Assembly (NCBI GenBank): GCA_002796995.1
Contig: PEKW01000008.1
Coordinates: 442,241 to 506,240 of the forward strand
Origin: Rhizobium sp.
GTDB lineage: Bacteria; Pseudomonadota; Alphaproteobacteria; Rhizobiales; Rhizobiaceae
Direction: 5' to 3'
Length of the DNA stretch: 64,000 nt
Part shown: positions 61,463 through 64,000 of the stretch, piece by piece
Numbering within the stretch: position 1 is the first letter of the stretch
How the letters are laid out: every line of letters begins with the position of its first letter
Program-made: the position numbers and the translations under genes
Notes under the pieces: generated by a model
Database searches by the model: none
What the model was told of the DNA's origin: nothing
Seen by the model: the letters and a program-made list of their open reading frames with translations, nothing else

Positions 61463-62137
61463 TTACTGCTGGACGACGACCTTGGCGCCCTTGCCCGGAC
61501 GGACACGGCTGTAGAGGTCGATGATGTCCTGGTTCATCAGGCGGATGCAGCCCGACGAGGCGGCGGTGCCGATGGAGGCCCATTCCGGCGTGCCGTGCAG
61601 GCGGAAGAGCGTATCCTGGCCTTTTTCGTTGAACAGATAGAGGGCGCGTGCGCCGAGCGGATTGCGAAGGCCCGGGCCCATGCCGTTTTCGACATACTGG
61701 GCGACGTCCGGCTTGCGGGCCGCCATTTCCTTCGGCGGGTGCCAGGTCGGCCATTCCTGCTTCCAGGCGATATAGGCCTCGCCCTGCCAGGCAAAGCCCT
61801 GCTTGCCGACGCCGATGCCGTAGCGGACCGCCTTGCCGTTCGGCAGGACATAGTAAAGGAAGCGTTCGCGCGTGTTGACGACGATCGTGCCGGGCTTTTC
61901 CTTGGTCGAATAAGCGACGATCTGCCGGTGGAACTTCTTGTTGACCTTGTTGATCGGGATGGCCGGCAGGGCATAACCTGCGTCGGTGACGCTGCCATAG
62001 GAGTCGGTGAAGATCTTGGCCGTCGTGGCTTCGGCCTGCTGGGTCTCGGTCGTGGTCGTGCAACCTGTCAGGGCGATCGTCGCGACGAGGCCGAACACAG
62101 TCAGTGCATTGCGGAGGCGCATGGGAAACTCGTTCAT
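61463..62137 (-). CDS. L,D-transpeptidase lipoprotein (YkuD family)
   Basis: A 224-residue protein with a lipoprotein signal (LVATIALTGC, lipobox Cys26) and a C-terminal YkuD domain. The catalytic block is LHGTPEWASIGTAASSGCIRL (His181, Cys197; in two parts here). Family members form 3-3 cross-links in peptidoglycan or attach outer-membrane proteins to it. The usual SHGC/SNGC is SSGC in this copy. ATG at 62135-62137 is used; one 15 bases later (62122) is also possible. Confidence 0.92.
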   Translation of the reverse strand: MNEFPMRLRNALTVFGLVATIALTGCTTTTETQQAEATTAKIFTDSYGSVTDAGYALPAIPINKVNKKFHRQIVAYSTKEKPGTIVVNTRERFLYYVLPNGKAVRYGIGVGKQGFAWQGEAYIAWKQEWPTWHPPKEMAARKPDVAQYVENGMGPGLRNPLGARALYLFNEKGQDTLFRLHGTPEWASIGTAASSGCIRLMNQDIIDLYSRVRPGKGAKVVVQQ

Positions 62138-62298
62138 TTGGGCTAGGAGATGGTGATCTCGACCATCTTTGATTATGGTTTATTTTTGATTAAAAGCGCC
62201 TTTGCAAGTAGCGGATCGCCGCCCGATGGCTTCGGCGCTGCAAAATGACTCCACATGGCTTTTTTGCAACATGCGGATGAGCTTCCCTGGACAGGAAC
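62138..62298. other. Divergent gap between the L,D-transpeptidase gene and mmcB
   Basis: 161 bases with no gene. An AT-rich stretch (about 62165-62195, TTATGGTTTATTTTTGATT) probably marks promoters of one or both divergent genes. Confidence 0.4.
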
Positions 62299-62784
62299 AT
62301 GACGATTCTTTCTATCGCCGTAAACAATCCGTTAATAGACGGACGCCAGTCGCACCGGGCTATGCTTGTGCGGCGGGGCGTCCAGATTCTGCTGCACGAC
62401 ATGCGGCTCGCCGTGCTGCCCGAACTGGCGTTGGCCAATGGTCGGCGTGCCGACCTGGTCGGTCTGTCGGAAAAGGGCGAGATCTGGATCGTCGAGATCA
62501 AGTCTTCGATCGAGGATTTCCGCGTCGATCGGAAATGGCCCGAATACCGCGCCTATTGCGACCGGCTGTTCTTCGCCACCCATCCGGAGGTGCCGCTCGA
62601 CATCTTTCCGGAGGATTGTGGCCTGCTGCTCTCGGACGGATACGGCGCCCACCTGTTGCGCGAGGCGCCGGAACACAAACTGCCGCCGGCGACCCGCAAG
62701 GCCGTCACGCTCGACTTTTCCCGATCGGCAGCGCAGCGCCTGATGATGGCCGAATGGGCCGCGCACGCACCGGTACGGGACTGA
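62299..62784 (+). CDS. mmcB: MmcB family DNA repair protein
   Basis: A 161-residue protein of the MmcB (DUF1052) family, which in Caulobacter acts with the ImuABC translesion pathway. A PD-(D/E)xK nuclease-like core is visible as RRADLVGLSEKGEIWIVEIKSS. The start is ATG at 62299. It ends 3 bases before the converging actR stop, so the two genes are tail to tail with no terminator between. Confidence 0.9.
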   Translation: MTILSIAVNNPLIDGRQSHRAMLVRRGVQILLHDMRLAVLPELALANGRRADLVGLSEKGEIWIVEIKSSIEDFRVDRKWPEYRAYCDRLFFATHPEVPLDIFPEDCGLLLSDGYGAHLLREAPEHKLPPATRKAVTLDFSRSAAQRLMMAEWAAHAPVRD

Positions 62785-62787
62785 CTG

Positions 62788-63369
62788 TTATTTCGGCGCG
62801 CGCTTGGCGAGAATGCGCTGCAGCGTCCTGCGATGCATGTTGAGCCGACGCGCGGTCTCCGACACGTTGCGGTCGCAGCTCTCGAATACCCGCTGGATAT
62901 GCTCCCAGCGCACTCGGTCGGCCGACATCGGGTTTTCCGGCACTTCGGCCTTTTCACCCGGACGCTGGGTCAGCGCCAGGAAGATCTCGTCGGCGTCGGC
63001 CGGCTTTGCCAGATAGTCGAGCGCGCCGAGCTTCACCGCCGTGACCGCCGTGGCAATATTGCCGTAGCCGGTCAGGACGACTATATGGGTGTCCGTCCGG
63101 TGCTGGCGGATGGCCTCGATGACGTCGAGACCGTTGCCGTCGCCGAGTCTGAGATCGACCACCGCATAGCCCGGCGGCGTGGCCTTGGCCTTGGCGACAC
63201 CTTCGGCGACGGAAGCCGCAGTCTCGACGACAAAGCCGCGCGATTCCATGGCCCGGGCCAGACGGCGCAGGAAAGGAACATCGTCATCAACGATCAGCAA
63301 GGTTGGGTTCGGACCCAGGGCGTTATCGCCGGTTGTCGGCGAAGGGTCGGAGGTTGCGTTTTCTGTCAT
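62788..63369 (-). CDS. actR: Redox response regulator ActR (RegA/PrrA family)
   Basis: A 193-residue response regulator: receiver with phospho-Asp72 (AVVDLRLGDGNG), the Ala-rich GYGNIATAV block and Lys in YLAKPAD, then a four-residue-proline linker and a Fis-type helix-turn-helix (NVSETARRLNMHRRTLQRIL). The recognition helix is of the RegA type and highly conserved. It regulates respiration, carbon and nitrogen fixation and acid tolerance in relatives. The start ATG at 63367-63369 begins MTENATSDPS. Its kinase partner lies just upstream. Confidence 0.94.
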   Translation of the reverse strand: MTENATSDPSPTTGDNALGPNPTLLIVDDDVPFLRRLARAMESRGFVVETAASVAEGVAKAKATPPGYAVVDLRLGDGNGLDVIEAIRQHRTDTHIVVLTGYGNIATAVTAVKLGALDYLAKPADADEIFLALTQRPGEKAEVPENPMSADRVRWEHIQRVFESCDRNVSETARRLNMHRRTLQRILAKRAPK

Positions 63370-63455
63370 GGCTAGGCAATCCTGCGGTGCAATCTTGAGC
63401 GTCCGTGTGTGGTTATGGCCAGTAATGGCCATGCGGTAAAGTCATTTCGCCACAA

Positions 63456-64000
63456 TTAGGCTTCCATCCGCTGTCGCGGCCAGACGATTTCCACCCGGGC
63501 ACCCGGCGTTTGCGGCGGGCGGTTTTCAAAGCGCAGCCGCGCGCCGGAACGCTCAAGCAGGGTCTTGGCGATGAAGAGCCCAAGCCCAAGCCCGCCTGCC
63601 TTGTCGTCGCGATGGCGATTTGTCACATAGGGCTCCCCGATGCGCTGCAGCACGTCCGGCGAATAGCCGATGCCATCGTCCTCGATGGTGATCGCCACCT
63701 TGGACGCGTCGTGCTCGACGGTCACGGTAACCCTTTCCCGGGCAAAATCGACGGCGTTCTCGATCAGATTGCCAAGGCCGTAGAGGATCGCGGGATTGCG
63801 GATGCCGACCGGTTCCTTGGCGCGATCCGACGTCTCGATCAGTTCCAGCTTGATGCCGAACTCGCGATGCGGCGCCAGCACGTCCTCGATGAGCGAGGAA
63901 AGCGGCAGGCGGCGCATATGCTCCTCGCTCTCGGAGGGCAGCGTCGCAATGCGCTTGAGGATGTCGCGGCACCGCTCGCTCTGGCTGCGCAGGAGCTGGA
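63456..64000 (-). CDS. actS: Redox sensor histidine kinase ActS (RegB/PrrB family), C-terminal part
   Basis: The frame is open from the stop at 63456 to the right edge, giving the C-terminal 180 residues. It contains QSERCRDILKRIATLPSE, with the Cys that acts as the redox switch in RegB, and the ATPase domain: NLIENAVDFA (N box), EDDGIGYSP (G1) and GLGLGLFIAKTLLERSG (G2). The membrane part and phospho-His lie beyond the window. It is the partner of actR, 86 bases away on the same strand. Confidence 0.93.
   Translation of the reverse strand, partial: QLLRSQSERCRDILKRIATLPSESEEHMRRLPLSSLIEDVLAPHREFGIKLELIETSDRAKEPVGIRNPAILYGLGNLIENAVDFARERVTVTVEHDASKVAITIEDDGIGYSPDVLQRIGEPYVTNRHRDDKAGGLGLGLFIAKTLLERSGARLRFENRPPQTPGARVEIVWPRQRMEA

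Overview
The window is a piece of the main chromosome of an alphaproteobacterium in the order Rhizobiales, most likely family Rhizobiaceae. The evidence is the conserved rhizobial gene order (parA-rsmG-mnmG-mnmE-rho-hemJ-hemE next to a DUF299 gene), the ChvG/ChvI pair beside pckA and a short HPr kinase, a DivL-type pseudo-histidine kinase, the phaZ, DUF2852 and MmcB families, and the rhizobial form of AccD that has lost its zinc ribbon. Base composition is high in G+C throughout. I see no rRNA, tRNA, insertion sequence, prophage or CRISPR array.

The most informative part is 1-18 kb, which looks like the replication origin and chromosome-segregation domain. The 403-base gap between hemE and the DUF299 kinase/phosphorylase gene (7254-7656) has the expected position and content of an alphaproteobacterial oriC: an AT-rich tract, five GANTC (CcrM) sites within 180 bases, one perfect and several near-perfect DnaA boxes, and genes diverging on both sides. 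Around it lie four strong and one weak ParB-binding parS sites (787, 2760, 9119, 17860 and 17886). Several are built into genes: one encodes the start of RsmG, and two supply the TGA stop codons of mnmE and maf. parA itself is cut by the left edge.

From the origin leftward everything reads on the minus strand: hemE, hemJ, rho, mnmE, mnmG, rsmG, parA. Rightward on the plus strand come the DUF299 protein, maf, aroE, coaE and dnaQ (11.3 kb), then secB/fxsA (minus) and timA-mltA-smr-xre followed by gyrB (plus). From 18 to 27 kb lie a nitroreductase, PHB depolymerase, a DUF2852 protein, a zinc peptidase and the trpF-trpB-trpA-accD-folC run.

From 27 to 41 kb the minus strand carries a tightly overlapping chain: divL, a tsaE-amgK fusion, murU, addB, addA, then trxA. 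It joins cell-cycle signalling, tRNA t6A modification, cell-wall sugar recycling and double-strand-break repair. Upstream is ahcY with a strong 26-base palindromic operator. From 40.5 to 46.3 kb comes a signalling module: chvI, chvG, hprK, PTS EIIA and HPr on the minus strand, with pckA divergent.

From 46 to 64 kb: arfB, a BON-LysM protein, alkB; the minus-strand his cluster (hisB-hisH-hisA-hisF-hisE) ending in coaA; hslVU; a DUF1402 exported protein with lytic-transglycosylase-like motifs; a cytochrome P450; a HyuA-like protein; malate synthase G; an L,D-transpeptidase lipoprotein; mmcB; and the redox regulator pair ActR/ActS (RegA/RegB), the last cut by the right edge.
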